Part shown: positions 8,970 through 16,745 of the stretch, in pieces
Numbering within the stretch: the first letter of the stretch is position 1
How the letters are laid out: every line of letters starts with the position of its first letter
NCBI GenBank assembly: GCA_029263315.1
Contig: JAJCXR010000048.1
Span: forward strand, 1-64,000
DNA length: 64,000 nt
DNA from: Acidobacteriota bacterium
GTDB taxonomy: Bacteria > Acidobacteriota > Thermoanaerobaculia > Multivoradales > J023
Direction: 5' to 3'
Position numbers and translations under genes: made by a program
Notes under the pieces: model-generated
The model's database searches: none
What the model saw: the letters and a program-made list of their open reading frames with translations, nothing else
Told to the model about the DNA's origin: nothing

Positions 8970-9451
8970 AAGCCGTCAAGCCGAGCACCGCCCATCGACC
9001 GCCCGCCCTGGGGACCATCTGGGCGTCAGACAAAATGCAAAAGAACATACAATGCTCGACCGTGTTGGATAGAGCTGAAACCTTCGACCCATGGAGCGAG
9101 CTCTCCCCCACCGGTCCGACGGACGAATGTCGTTGCCAGACGTTTCTCCGGCGCCCTCTTCGGGAGACGGCATCCCCGATGGCCAACGGTCACCGAATCA
9201 GACAAGATGCACCCAATTTGGCATCGTGCCTGAACAAATCCGAGCTGTCCGGGTTCTGAATCGATAGCCGCCCTCACATCGGCGGCGCATCCCTTGGAAT
9301 CAGGTCAAGTCGGATCGACCACCACCAACCTTTGGGAGGCCATTGCTCGGCTCTGCGGGCCTTTGTGCGAGTCGAACAGGAACGTCAAACCCCGCCTCCA
9401 GGGGAGCGCCCGGCAGGCTTCCAGAGGTGGCAAACCTGGACGGTGTATTCC
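8970..9451. other. Intergenic stretch upstream of the ECF sigma gene
   Basis: These 482 bases hold no supported gene; short frames on both strands have no recognisable product or ribosome site. A TACAAT hexamer at 9048-9053 could be a -10 element, but the matching -35 is poor. ECF sigma factors often control their own promoter, so a GGAA-type -35 would be expected somewhere here. I could not identify one with confidence. Confidence 0.35.
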
Positions 9452-10012
9452 ATGTCGAGTGAGGGACCGAACGCAGTAGGACCAGGCCAGAGTGAAGACG
9501 AAACGTTTGAAGCGGTCTTCGAACGTTACTACCGGCCCATTTCATACTATTTCTCACACCGGGGTTTCTCGGTCGATGAAAGCAAGGACTTGACCCAAGA
9601 GACCTTCCTGCGGGCCTACAATGGATGGGATCAGTACCGTCGCGAGCAGGAGCGCGGCTGGCTGTTCACCATTGCGGCCAACATTTATCGCAATGTGCTG
9701 CGCAGTCGACATACCGCAAAACGCTGGGCCATCGAAGAACCCATTTCCCAGTTGATGGAATGTGGCATCGAGCTCCCCAACTCGGAGGCGGACCCGGCCA
9801 GCCGTTTGCTGCGCAAGGAGGAATCCGATCGAGTCTTGGCGGTGCTGCTCGAGCTACCACCGAGGATGAGACAATGCTTCTATCTCCGTTTCAGCCACCA
9901 TCTGAAGTACGAGGAAATCGCCCACGCCATGCAGATCTCCATTCAGTCGGTCAAATCGCAGCTGCATCAAGCCAAATTGCGGATTCGCCGACTAATCGAC
10001 GCCCAGACATGA
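9452..10012 (+). CDS. ECF-family RNA polymerase sigma factor
   Basis: This 186-residue sigma-70 of the extracytoplasmic-function type has only regions 2 and 4. Region 2 (about residues 20-90) shows YYRPISYYFSHRGFS, DLTQETFLRAYN and the -10-recognition segment GWLFTIAANIYRN. Region 4 (about 120-180) shows LPPRMRQCFYLRF and the helix-turn-helix KYEEIAHAMQISIQSVKSQL. The chosen ATG at 9452 gives the usual length; the longer frame from 9332 adds an unlikely leader. It is followed 25 bp later by a single-pass membrane protein that looks like its anti-sigma factor, then by a TPR-CHAT gene. Signal and target promoters are unknown. Confidence 0.95.
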   Translation: MSSEGPNAVGPGQSEDETFEAVFERYYRPISYYFSHRGFSVDESKDLTQETFLRAYNGWDQYRREQERGWLFTIAANIYRNVLRSRHTAKRWAIEEPISQLMECGIELPNSEADPASRLLRKEESDRVLAVLLELPPRMRQCFYLRFSHHLKYEEIAHAMQISIQSVKSQLHQAKLRIRRLIDAQT

Positions 10013-10037
10013 GAATGGAATCAGGAGAAAGTCCGCC

Positions 10038-11069
10038 ATGGAGCTGACTCTGAACATACCGGACCGGCTGGTCTTTCGCCTCCGTCCCCATGAAGCCCGC
10101 TTGGCAAATATCCTCGAGCTCGGCCTGGATGCGCTGGAGGCCGCCGAGGGCTTCACCACTGAATCTCCCCCGGGCATCGCGGAGCAGCCGATGGATCGCC
10201 CGCATGCCGAGACAGCCCTGTGGACCGCCGCCTCCGATGCCCTAGCTCCGCATTGGCAGGAAGGTGTCTCAGCGGAGCCCCTGTCGTCGGAAATCCTCAG
10301 GGCTTATGGTCGCGGCGAGCTTGACGAAGGCGACGCTGAGGCGGTGCGTCAGCGGTTGATGGCGCAGCCCCAGGCACTCGAAGAGCTGCTCGCCATGCCC
10401 GATGAGCCGCAGGCCGATGCGCACCAGGACTTGCCGGTGGAGATCTCGGACGAGGACGTGCAGCAGGCCTGGCGTCAGCTGCAATTGAGGCAAGCCAGCC
10501 GCGGGGGTGAAGCGAATACACCGGGGAGGACGAGCACAGCGGCAGCCACAGCGGCAGCCACAGCGACGACCGCCCCCTTGGCACAACCGTCCATCCGCCG
10601 GCGCCCTGAGCGGGCCACCTCTCCGGCCTGGCGTTGGTTGGCCTTGGCCGCCGGCCTGTTGCTCACCACCGGGGGTCTTGCCGTCACCCAGCACTACGTT
10701 GAGCACCGGATCTCGTCCCCCAAGCTGAGCAGCAGCCTGCTGCTCGACGTCAGCCGCGGACCGCGTCCCTACACCGTCGACCCGCGGGCCGACCATCTGC
10801 TCTTGCTCTTGCAGGTGGAACCGGAGGTCCTGGCCAAACACCGTGATCTACGGTTGGAGATCATCGATCAACCCAGCCGCCAAGTGGTCTACCGTGAGAC
10901 CTTGAAGGTGGACGCGGGCGGAGGCTCCACCCTACATTTGAGGGTACCCCGTTACCGGTTGCCCGTCGGTTCCTATGAGCTGAGGATGAGTGAATTGGAG
11001 GAACCCAATGGGGTTGTCGAGCCCAGCGTCTCCTTTGCCATCAGGGAATCCAGCGAAGGGGCCCTTTGA
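10038..11069 (+). CDS. Probable single-pass anti-sigma factor
   Basis: This 343-residue protein has one transmembrane segment at about residues 196-216 (WLALAAGLLLTTGGLAV). That implies a cytoplasmic N-half and a periplasmic beta-rich C-half. The N-half contains LSSEILRAYGRGELDEGDAEAVRQRL...ALEELL, which resembles the folded core of anti-sigma domains but lacks the zinc-binding His/Cys residues. A Thr/Ala tandem repeat precedes the membrane segment. AGGAGA lies nine bases before the ATG, and the gene is 25 bp after the ECF sigma gene. The anti-sigma role is inferred from this layout and topology. Alternatively it is a membrane partner of the CHAT protein. Confidence 0.6.
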   Translation: MELTLNIPDRLVFRLRPHEARLANILELGLDALEAAEGFTTESPPGIAEQPMDRPHAETALWTAASDALAPHWQEGVSAEPLSSEILRAYGRGELDEGDAEAVRQRLMAQPQALEELLAMPDEPQADAHQDLPVEISDEDVQQAWRQLQLRQASRGGEANTPGRTSTAAATAAATATTAPLAQPSIRRRPERATSPAWRWLALAAGLLLTTGGLAVTQHYVEHRISSPKLSSSLLLDVSRGPRPYTVDPRADHLLLLLQVEPEVLAKHRDLRLEIIDQPSRQVVYRETLKVDAGGGSTLHLRVPRYRLPVGSYELRMSELEEPNGVVEPSVSFAIRESSEGAL

Positions 11070-11136
11070 GGGCTGCTCACTGCGGCGCCGGAGCAGTGCC
11101 CTGAAAGCGATCCCCCTGGGTTAAACTCCATGGGGT

Positions 11137-13821
11137 ATGCCCCCTGGACCTCCCAGCCGTTTCCCCCTGCGTCTGCTCAGCCTTGTGGCAGGGCTGGTGC
11201 TGTGCTCGGCGCTCAACCTCTGGCTGATTCGTCAGCAGGGGAAGCCGCAGCCGACGGGTTATACCGGAGCCGTTTGGCAATCTCCGGCGCCCGTTGTCCC
11301 GACGGCCTTTCTCGGCCTCGAAAGGCAGCTGACCCAGGCCGAGCAGTTGCGGCGCTGCAATGACCCGAAAGCGGCGCAAGATCTATTCGAAGCCGCCCTA
11401 GGTGCGTTGGAAACGCCGGCCGCACCCCTGCACCTGAAGGCCCGCGCCTTGGATGGTCTGGGCAGCGCCTCGCGGGACCTCGGCGACCTTTACCACGGCC
11501 TCAGCCTGCACTTACAAAGTCGTGAAATCTTTCACCGGCAGCGATTGTGGTCTCTCGAGGCAGAGGCCCTGCACCACATCGGCACCGCTTACATGGCCTT
11601 GGGGGATGATCGGCGAGCCAAGGACTATCTGACCTTGGCCTTCGAGCGTCATCCCAATGATTGGCAGCGGTCCGCCACCATGGCCGAGCTGGCCACCCTG
11701 AACGATCTCGGCGGCGATTGCACAACGGCGATACAGCAGTTGCGGCGAGCCTTCGCCCTGCGCATGGTGGGTTGCGACCAGTCGGACGCCGACAAACGGT
11801 TCGGTAAGTCGCTCATCCTGGATCGCCTGGCCAGCGCCACGATGAATTGCAACCAACTCGAAACCGCCTTGACGGCCTACCAATCCTCTCTGACCATCCT
11901 CGAGCAGCTCGGCCATCGTCGAGAGGCATGCCCCGACAAGGATAGCTTCCGGCGGGAGCACGCCATCGCGGTGGCCAACCAGGGGGTTTTATACACCCGC
12001 CAGCAACGCTACCCCGAAGCCATCACCACCTTGAGAGCGGCCCTCGATGAGCTACCGACGGAGCTCTTCCCCCATGACCGGGCGATCCTCGAATTCCGCC
12101 TGGCCCAAGCCCTGCGTTCGGCAGGGGACCCGGAGGCCGCCCGCCGCTCCCTGGAAGTTAGCCTCCGTCTCAGTGAGGGTTTGCAGCGTTCCACCGCCAC
12201 CACCGTGCTGCGGACATCCTTTGCCAGCCGGCATCACGTCTTCCGGCAGGAGCTCATCGATCTCCAGCTCGAGCGCCTGACGGGAACCGACGACGCACCG
12301 GCGTTGGAAACCGAGGACCGCTCGACACTCGGGGGTGATGCCTGGCTGATCGCCTCCAGAGGTCGGGCTCGAGATCTCCTTCGACGTCTTGCTGCGACGG
12401 CCAAACAGAAAAGCGGATCGGCGTCTGCAAAGGATCGTCAACGTCCGCGGCTGGAGCAGCAACTGCGAGCCTTGGAGCATCGACGGCTGAATCTTCTGCG
12501 CCCGCTGCGGGGCACTATGGCAGCTGGCTCGTCTTCCTTCCTAGCCATCGCCGCCACCGAAGCCCAGCAAAGGCAGCTGATCTTTCAATTGCAGGCCCTG
12601 CAAGAGGTCCCCCCGGAGGCTCCACCAACGCTCCGGCCGCGGCAGGACCCCATGGCGGAAGACCTCGCCTCCTTGCAGTCGCTCCTGGACGACGACACCC
12701 TGCTGCTGGCCTACTGGTTGGGGGACAGGCGGGGCGCCCTGTGGCAAGTCGAGCGGCAGGCGATACAAACCCACATCCTGCCCCCCCGAGACGAGGTGGA
12801 GACCTTGGTACGGGCCGTGGTCGAGGTGATGGCCAACGGTGACCAGCCGCGGAGCCGAAGGCAGAGGCAGCGGACGGAGCGCCAGCTGGAGCGCCTGAGC
12901 ACCATGCTCCTGGGGCCCGTCGCCGGGGCCCTCGGCCAACGCCGCCTGGCGATCATTGCCGATGGACGTTTGCTGCAACTGCCATTTGCTGCCCTGCGCC
13001 ATCCCCGGAGTGGCTTACCTCTGGTGACCGAGCACGAGATCATCCACCTGCCATCGCTGCCCGTTCTGCGGGCCCTTCGACAGCGCCAAACCGCACCACC
13101 GCGTCCACCCTTTGCCAGCGCCACCGTCTTCGCCAATGCCCTTTACCGACCGCCGGCGGGCGCCGCGACGATCCAACCGGAAGCCGCGGCGCATCCGGGA
13201 TCGCCACCGCCGCCGCTCCCCCAGTCGTTGCGCGAAGCGGCGGCGATCCGCAGCCGACTGCCGGACGCAGCGGTGCGGTTGTTCGTCGGCGGCGAGGCCC
13301 AGCGACAAGCGCTGCTCGACAATGCGATGCCCGCCAGCTCCGTCCTCCACCTCAGTGTGCACGGCGAGCTCGACACCGAGCGGCCGGAATTCTCGCACCT
13401 CGTCTTTTCCCTCTGGGATGCCGCAGGGGCCCCCGTCGAAGGCCGGCTCTACGTCCACGAGATTGATGGCCTCGACTTGAGCTGTGACTTGCTGGTGCTC
13501 AGCGCCTGCAATTCCGCCCGAGGCAAGGTATTCCGCGACGAAGGTTTGGTGGGCATGCCCTTCGCCGCCCTCGGAGCCGGTGCCCAAAGGGCCTTGGTGA
13601 GCCTGTGGTTTGTCGACGACGACGCCACCGCCGCCTTGATGGATGCCTTCTATGGCGGCCTCCTCGATCAACGGCTGCCCCCCGCCGCCGCTCTGCGTCA
13701 AGCTCAGCGTCAGCTCTTCGAGCCCGCCGACAGCCCTTGGCGAAGCCCCTACTATTGGGCCGGTTTTGTGCTCTATGGCGACTGGCGATGGCCGACCGAC
13801 GGCGGTCAGCCCGCTCCCTGA
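11137..13821 (+). CDS. Membrane-anchored TPR-CHAT protease
   Basis: This 894-residue protein has an N-terminal hydrophobic anchor (about residues 10-30), TPR repeats over about residues 70-400 and a C-terminal CHAT (caspase-HetF-associated) domain over about 580-885. The dyad residues are present: His742 in HLSVHGELD and Cys791 in LSACNSARG. Further CHAT hallmarks follow, including GAGAQRALVSLW and PYYWAGFVLYGDW. CHAT domains are clan-CD cysteine proteases, and TPRs typically bind the activator or substrate. The anchor suggests the catalytic part faces the periplasm if oriented N-in. It follows the sigma and anti-sigma genes, which suggests regulated cleavage of the membrane anti-sigma. That role is inference. 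Confidence 0.92.
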   Translation: MPPGPPSRFPLRLLSLVAGLVLCSALNLWLIRQQGKPQPTGYTGAVWQSPAPVVPTAFLGLERQLTQAEQLRRCNDPKAAQDLFEAALGALETPAAPLHLKARALDGLGSASRDLGDLYHGLSLHLQSREIFHRQRLWSLEAEALHHIGTAYMALGDDRRAKDYLTLAFERHPNDWQRSATMAELATLNDLGGDCTTAIQQLRRAFALRMVGCDQSDADKRFGKSLILDRLASATMNCNQLETALTAYQSSLTILEQLGHRREACPDKDSFRREHAIAVANQGVLYTRQQRYPEAITTLRAALDELPTELFPHDRAILEFRLAQALRSAGDPEAARRSLEVSLRLSEGLQRSTATTVLRTSFASRHHVFRQELIDLQLERLTGTDDAPALETEDRSTLGGDAWLIASRGRARDLLRRLAATAKQKSGSASAKDRQRPRLEQQLRALEHRRLNLLRPLRGTMAAGSSSFLAIAATEAQQRQLIFQLQALQEVPPEAPPTLRPRQDPMAEDLASLQSLLDDDTLLLAYWLGDRRGALWQVERQAIQTHILPPRDEVETLVRAVVEVMANGDQPRSRRQRQRTERQLERLSTMLLGPVAGALGQRRLAIIADGRLLQLPFAALRHPRSGLPLVTEHEIIHLPSLPVLRALRQRQTAPPRPPFASATVFANALYRPPAGAATIQPEAAAHPGSPPPPLPQSLREAAAIRSRLPDAAVRLFVGGEAQRQALLDNAMPASSVLHLSVHGELDTERPEFSHLVFSLWDAAGAPVEGRLYVHEIDGLDLSCDLLVLSACNSARGKVFRDEGLVGMPFAALGAGAQRALVSLWFVDDDATAALMDAFYGGLLDQRLPPAAALRQAQRQLFEPADSPWRSPYYWAGFVLYGDWRWPTDGGQPAP

Positions 13822-13936
13822 GCCGACCGATCTCAGAACATTTCCTCGAGGGTGGTGTTCTTCCCTGCATAGCCCGACGCTCACCGTAGTGTCGATCTTT
13901 GATCAACGGGCCCCATGGCCCACCAGGGAGCACACC

Positions 13937-14161
13937 ATGCAGTCACGCGACACGCCAGCAACACCTTTCCCCGAAACACCAGCCACCACTCTGCTCGAAG
14001 GTGGGCGCGACGAGCAACACAAGCCGGTCGGTTTTGATGTGCCCGGTGACGGACAAGCCGAGCAGGCTCCGCAGGGCAGCCAGCCGCCCAAGAGGAGTGT
14101 TTTCAAACCCGTCGGTTTCGATCGAGGGGGAGACGGCCAAGAGACCAACGACGACGATTGA
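13937..14161 (+). CDS. 74-residue peptide with duplicated KPVGFD..GDGQ motif
   Basis: This small acidic, Pro/Gln-rich protein has a good ribosome site (GGGAG seven bases before ATG 13937). It lies 115 bp after the TPR-CHAT gene in the same direction. Its notable feature is an internal repeat: KPVGFDVPGDGQ near residue 33 and KPVGFDRGGDGQ near residue 57, separated by a linker rich in Gln, Ala and Pro, and ending in an NDDD tail. No signal peptide or membrane segment is seen. I recognise no family. The position beside two caspase-like proteases and the repeated motif make it a candidate protease substrate or released peptide signal; this is inference. It could also be an unrelated small structural protein. 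Confidence 0.65.
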   Translation: MQSRDTPATPFPETPATTLLEGGRDEQHKPVGFDVPGDGQAEQAPQGSQPPKRSVFKPVGFDRGGDGQETNDDD

Positions 14162-14162
14162 G

Positions 14163-14174
14163 GGTAGGCCTACC
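14163..14174. other. 12-bp perfect palindrome after the small-peptide gene
   Basis: GGTAGGCCTACC directly follows the stop codon at 14161. It could be part of a terminator or an operator for the next gene. The following 14175-14440 stretch holds no gene, contains a GGCCC/GGGCC stem at about 14215-14229 and becomes AT-richer around 14286-14340, which would suit a promoter for the gene at 14441. Confidence 0.4.
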
Positions 14175-14440
14175 TAGCTCTCAACCCGATCTACCGAAAT
14201 CGGTGCCAGCGGGAGGCCCTTGGCGGGCCCCCCTTCGAGGGTGCACTGGCGGAGTGCTGTTTGAGCCGCAGGGCCATGGGAACGGGATGAAATATGAATA
14301 TAAGAGGATTTGGATCGATACGTCAATATTGGGGCGAGTTTGGGCAGGCCGCGCACAGCCGAAGGGCTCCCGTCCCTCGTCGTTTCTCGGATGGGATCTA
14401 TCTAATTCCAATTGACTACATTCCATGGGAGGGATGAGCC

Positions 14441-15823
14441 TTGAGTCTTCACCAATTAGCAAATAATCCTACGATCTATTTCAATGGCATCGACGGCGAC
14501 AGCGGCAAGTATCTCATGCCACCGCAGCGGGTCGACGATCTCCTCGCGACCCAGCCCGCCCCCCAACCACGTGTCGGCCGCCGCAAGCTGGGTTTCCGGC
14601 AATCGCCGAAGGATCTGGCGACGGTGGGCTGGGGGGTGGTGTGGCCGCAGGGTGTCGACGCCGATCGCCGCGACGCCCTGCGTCCCCTGCTGGCCCATCG
14701 CAGTCGACAAATGGGCTGCCTGGCACCGGAATTCGAAGTCCTGCGAGACGAAACGTGGCCTCAGTTCCGAGAGCGCCATGGCGCCGCCCATGGCACTCTG
14801 GACACCGGCAAGCTGCCCTATCACCTGCTCTTGGTGGCCGACCCGGAAGAGATTCCCTTCAGTTTTCAGAGCGCCATGGCAGTGCCCCACTCCGTCGGGC
14901 GACTGCATTTCGACGACTTGCCCGAACTAGGCATCGTTGGGCTCAGCGAGCTGCAGTCCCACCTCACGGCCCTCCTGCGTTATGAGGGCAGCGGCCCCCT
15001 GAAAGGTCGCCGAGCCTCCATGTTCGGGGTCTGTCATCACCAGGACCCGCTGACCCACAGTGTCGTCGAGCACTTGGCCAAGGGGCTCGACGGCGAAATC
15101 GCCCTCCGCTTCCCCGAATGGGAGACCCGTACCGTATTGCGCCAAGCCGCCGACAAGGCCCAACTGCTGCGACTTCTGGCTCCGCAATGCCTGCCTTCCC
15201 TGCTCTTTACCGCCAGCCACGGCATCGGCTACCGGGCCGACAGCCACCGCCAGGCGAGCCGTCAAGGGGCCCTGCTCTGTGCCGACTATCCGGGCCCCGA
15301 ACGCTGGAATGGCGACCTCGCCTTGCCCGACGACTTCCTGCTCACCGCAGGGGATCTTCGACGGCATGATCTCAGCGGTCTGATCGGCTGTCATTTCGCC
15401 TGCTACAGCCTGGGCACCGAAACGAACGATCTCTACTCCCTGGCCGACCCCCAGCGCAAAGCCCTGCGCCCCTTCGTCTCGCCGCTGCCGCAAACCCTCT
15501 TGGCCCGGGGTGCCCTGGCGGTGATCGGCCATGTCGGGGTGACCCTCGAGCAGAGCTATCTGTGGTATTCGGCGGGCCCTCAGATCAAAACCTTCAGCAA
15601 CGTCCTGCAGGAGCTCCTCGGGGGCATGCCGGTGGGCCACGCCCTCGACCACATCAGCTGCCGCCACAGCGAGCTGGCGACGGAGATCACCCAGCAGATG
15701 GCCGATGCCATGGGGGCGGGAGACAGGCTCGAGAGCCTGGGCACCCTGCGCACTTGGTCGGCCCATGAGGACGCCCGCCATTTCATGCTGCTGGGCGACC
15801 CGGCGGCACGGCTCAACCTGTGA
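14441..15823 (+). CDS. C25/CHAT-like clan-CD cysteine protease
   Basis: This 460-residue soluble protein resembles a bacterial family often annotated as C25-like or caspase-like. It has TASHGIGY with candidate catalytic His260, then QGALLCADYPGPE, then IGCHFACYSLGTETNDLY with candidate Cys321, then LARGALAVIGHVGV. The spacing and order (His then Cys, each after a beta-strand) match clan CD. Translation appears to start at TTG 14441, because GGGAGG ends eight bases upstream and the nearby ATGs are out of frame. It lacks a signal peptide. A TPR gene follows 24 bp later, so the two are probably cotranscribed and may act together. Confidence 0.75.
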   Translation: MSLHQLANNPTIYFNGIDGDSGKYLMPPQRVDDLLATQPAPQPRVGRRKLGFRQSPKDLATVGWGVVWPQGVDADRRDALRPLLAHRSRQMGCLAPEFEVLRDETWPQFRERHGAAHGTLDTGKLPYHLLLVADPEEIPFSFQSAMAVPHSVGRLHFDDLPELGIVGLSELQSHLTALLRYEGSGPLKGRRASMFGVCHHQDPLTHSVVEHLAKGLDGEIALRFPEWETRTVLRQAADKAQLLRLLAPQCLPSLLFTASHGIGYRADSHRQASRQGALLCADYPGPERWNGDLALPDDFLLTAGDLRRHDLSGLIGCHFACYSLGTETNDLYSLADPQRKALRPFVSPLPQTLLARGALAVIGHVGVTLEQSYLWYSAGPQIKTFSNVLQELLGGMPVGHALDHISCRHSELATEITQQMADAMGAGDRLESLGTLRTWSAHEDARHFMLLGDPAARLNL

Positions 15824-15847
15824 CCCCGGGCAGCCGCCGCGAAGACC

Positions 15848-16663
15848 ATGAACCCCTTTGTCCAGAGCTGGCGACGGCGGCTTTTAGCCCAGGCGGACGA
15901 GCTCGTCCGACGGGGTGAGCATCGGCAGGCCGCCCGGCTCCACCGGGAGCTCTGCGAAGGTCTCGAACAGCATCTCGGCGAAGTGCATCCACAGGTCATC
16001 GAGCATTTGCGGCATCAGGCCGCCTGCCACCGTCGAGCCGCCGACCTGCCGGCCGCCGAGGCCGTGCACCGACGCCTGCTGCGTCTCCTGGAACGACGCC
16101 ATGGCACAGATCACCCGAAGGTGGCCCAGCACCTCAACAGCATGGGGGTCCTGGCCTGCGAGATGGGACGTCATCGTCACGCTGCCGACCTCTATCAACG
16201 GGCCTTGGCGTCGATTCGCCGCCTGCTCGGGGACGAAGATCCACGTCTGGCGGCGCTACATCACAACCTGGGCACCGCCTATCACTGCCTGGCTCAACCG
16301 CAAGCCGCCGAGCACCACTACCGCGAAGCCCTGCGTCGCCTCGCCGTGCATCGGCCGAGCGCCGAGCACGCCGACTGCCTGCGGGACCTCGCCGAGCTCA
16401 CCGATAGTCGACGGCCGGAGGGGGCGCAACGGAAAATGGAGCAGTGCCTGGCGGAGCTGCGCCAGGTCCACAGGGAGAGCTCGCCGGAGCTGGCCCAGGC
16501 CCTCATCCGGGTCGCCGGTAGCTTCTTCAGGATGCAACAGGTGGCCGCAGCCCACGATTTACTGTGCGAGGCTTCCGACCTGCTGGAAGCCCTGGGACCC
16601 GACGCCCAGGACGAGCTGGCGGCTTGCCGGACGCTCATCGCCCAATGCGCGGAGCTGCTCTAA
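15848..16663 (+). CDS. TPR-repeat protein
   Basis: This soluble 271-residue protein is made almost wholly of tetratricopeptide-like helical pairs. Clear units include HPKVAQHLNSMGVLACEMGR, then DLYQRALASIRRLLGDEDPR and HHNLGTAYHCLAQPQAAEHH. It is the Kinesin-light-chain-like type with about 42-residue periodicity. It follows the C25/CHAT-like protease by 24 bp and probably provides protein-protein contacts for it, mirroring the TPR part fused to CHAT in the gene at 11137. The function is not otherwise predictable. Confidence 0.85.
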   Translation: MNPFVQSWRRRLLAQADELVRRGEHRQAARLHRELCEGLEQHLGEVHPQVIEHLRHQAACHRRAADLPAAEAVHRRLLRLLERRHGTDHPKVAQHLNSMGVLACEMGRHRHAADLYQRALASIRRLLGDEDPRLAALHHNLGTAYHCLAQPQAAEHHYREALRRLAVHRPSAEHADCLRDLAELTDSRRPEGAQRKMEQCLAELRQVHRESSPELAQALIRVAGSFFRMQQVAAAHDLLCEASDLLEALGPDAQDELAACRTLIAQCAELL

Positions 16664-16685
16664 GGGGTCGGGATGACGAGCTGCC

Positions 16686-16745
16686 GTTTCACCGGCCGAT
16701 GGCTCACCGCCCGGAGGCTCACCGGCTGACGTTTCACCGGCCGAC
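16686..16745. repeat. 4 x 15-bp imperfect tandem repeat
   Basis: Units GTTTCACCGGCCGAT, GGCTCACCGCCCGGA, GGCTCACCGGCTGAC and GTTTCACCGGCCGAC run from 16686 to 16745. They lie between the convergent TPR and endonuclease genes and overlap the last codons of the latter. The first and last units differ at one base. Confidence 0.85.

Noticed and set aside
13015..13884. 289-codon minus-strand frame under the CHAT domain
   Set aside because: It overlaps the intact catalytic domain of the TPR-CHAT gene, with no ribosome site.
9452..16663. A type III-E CRISPR (Craspase) locus
   Set aside because: TPR-CHAT and a sigma gene are present, but there is no gRAMP effector, no repeat array and no Cas1/Cas2. 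Only the layout is similar.
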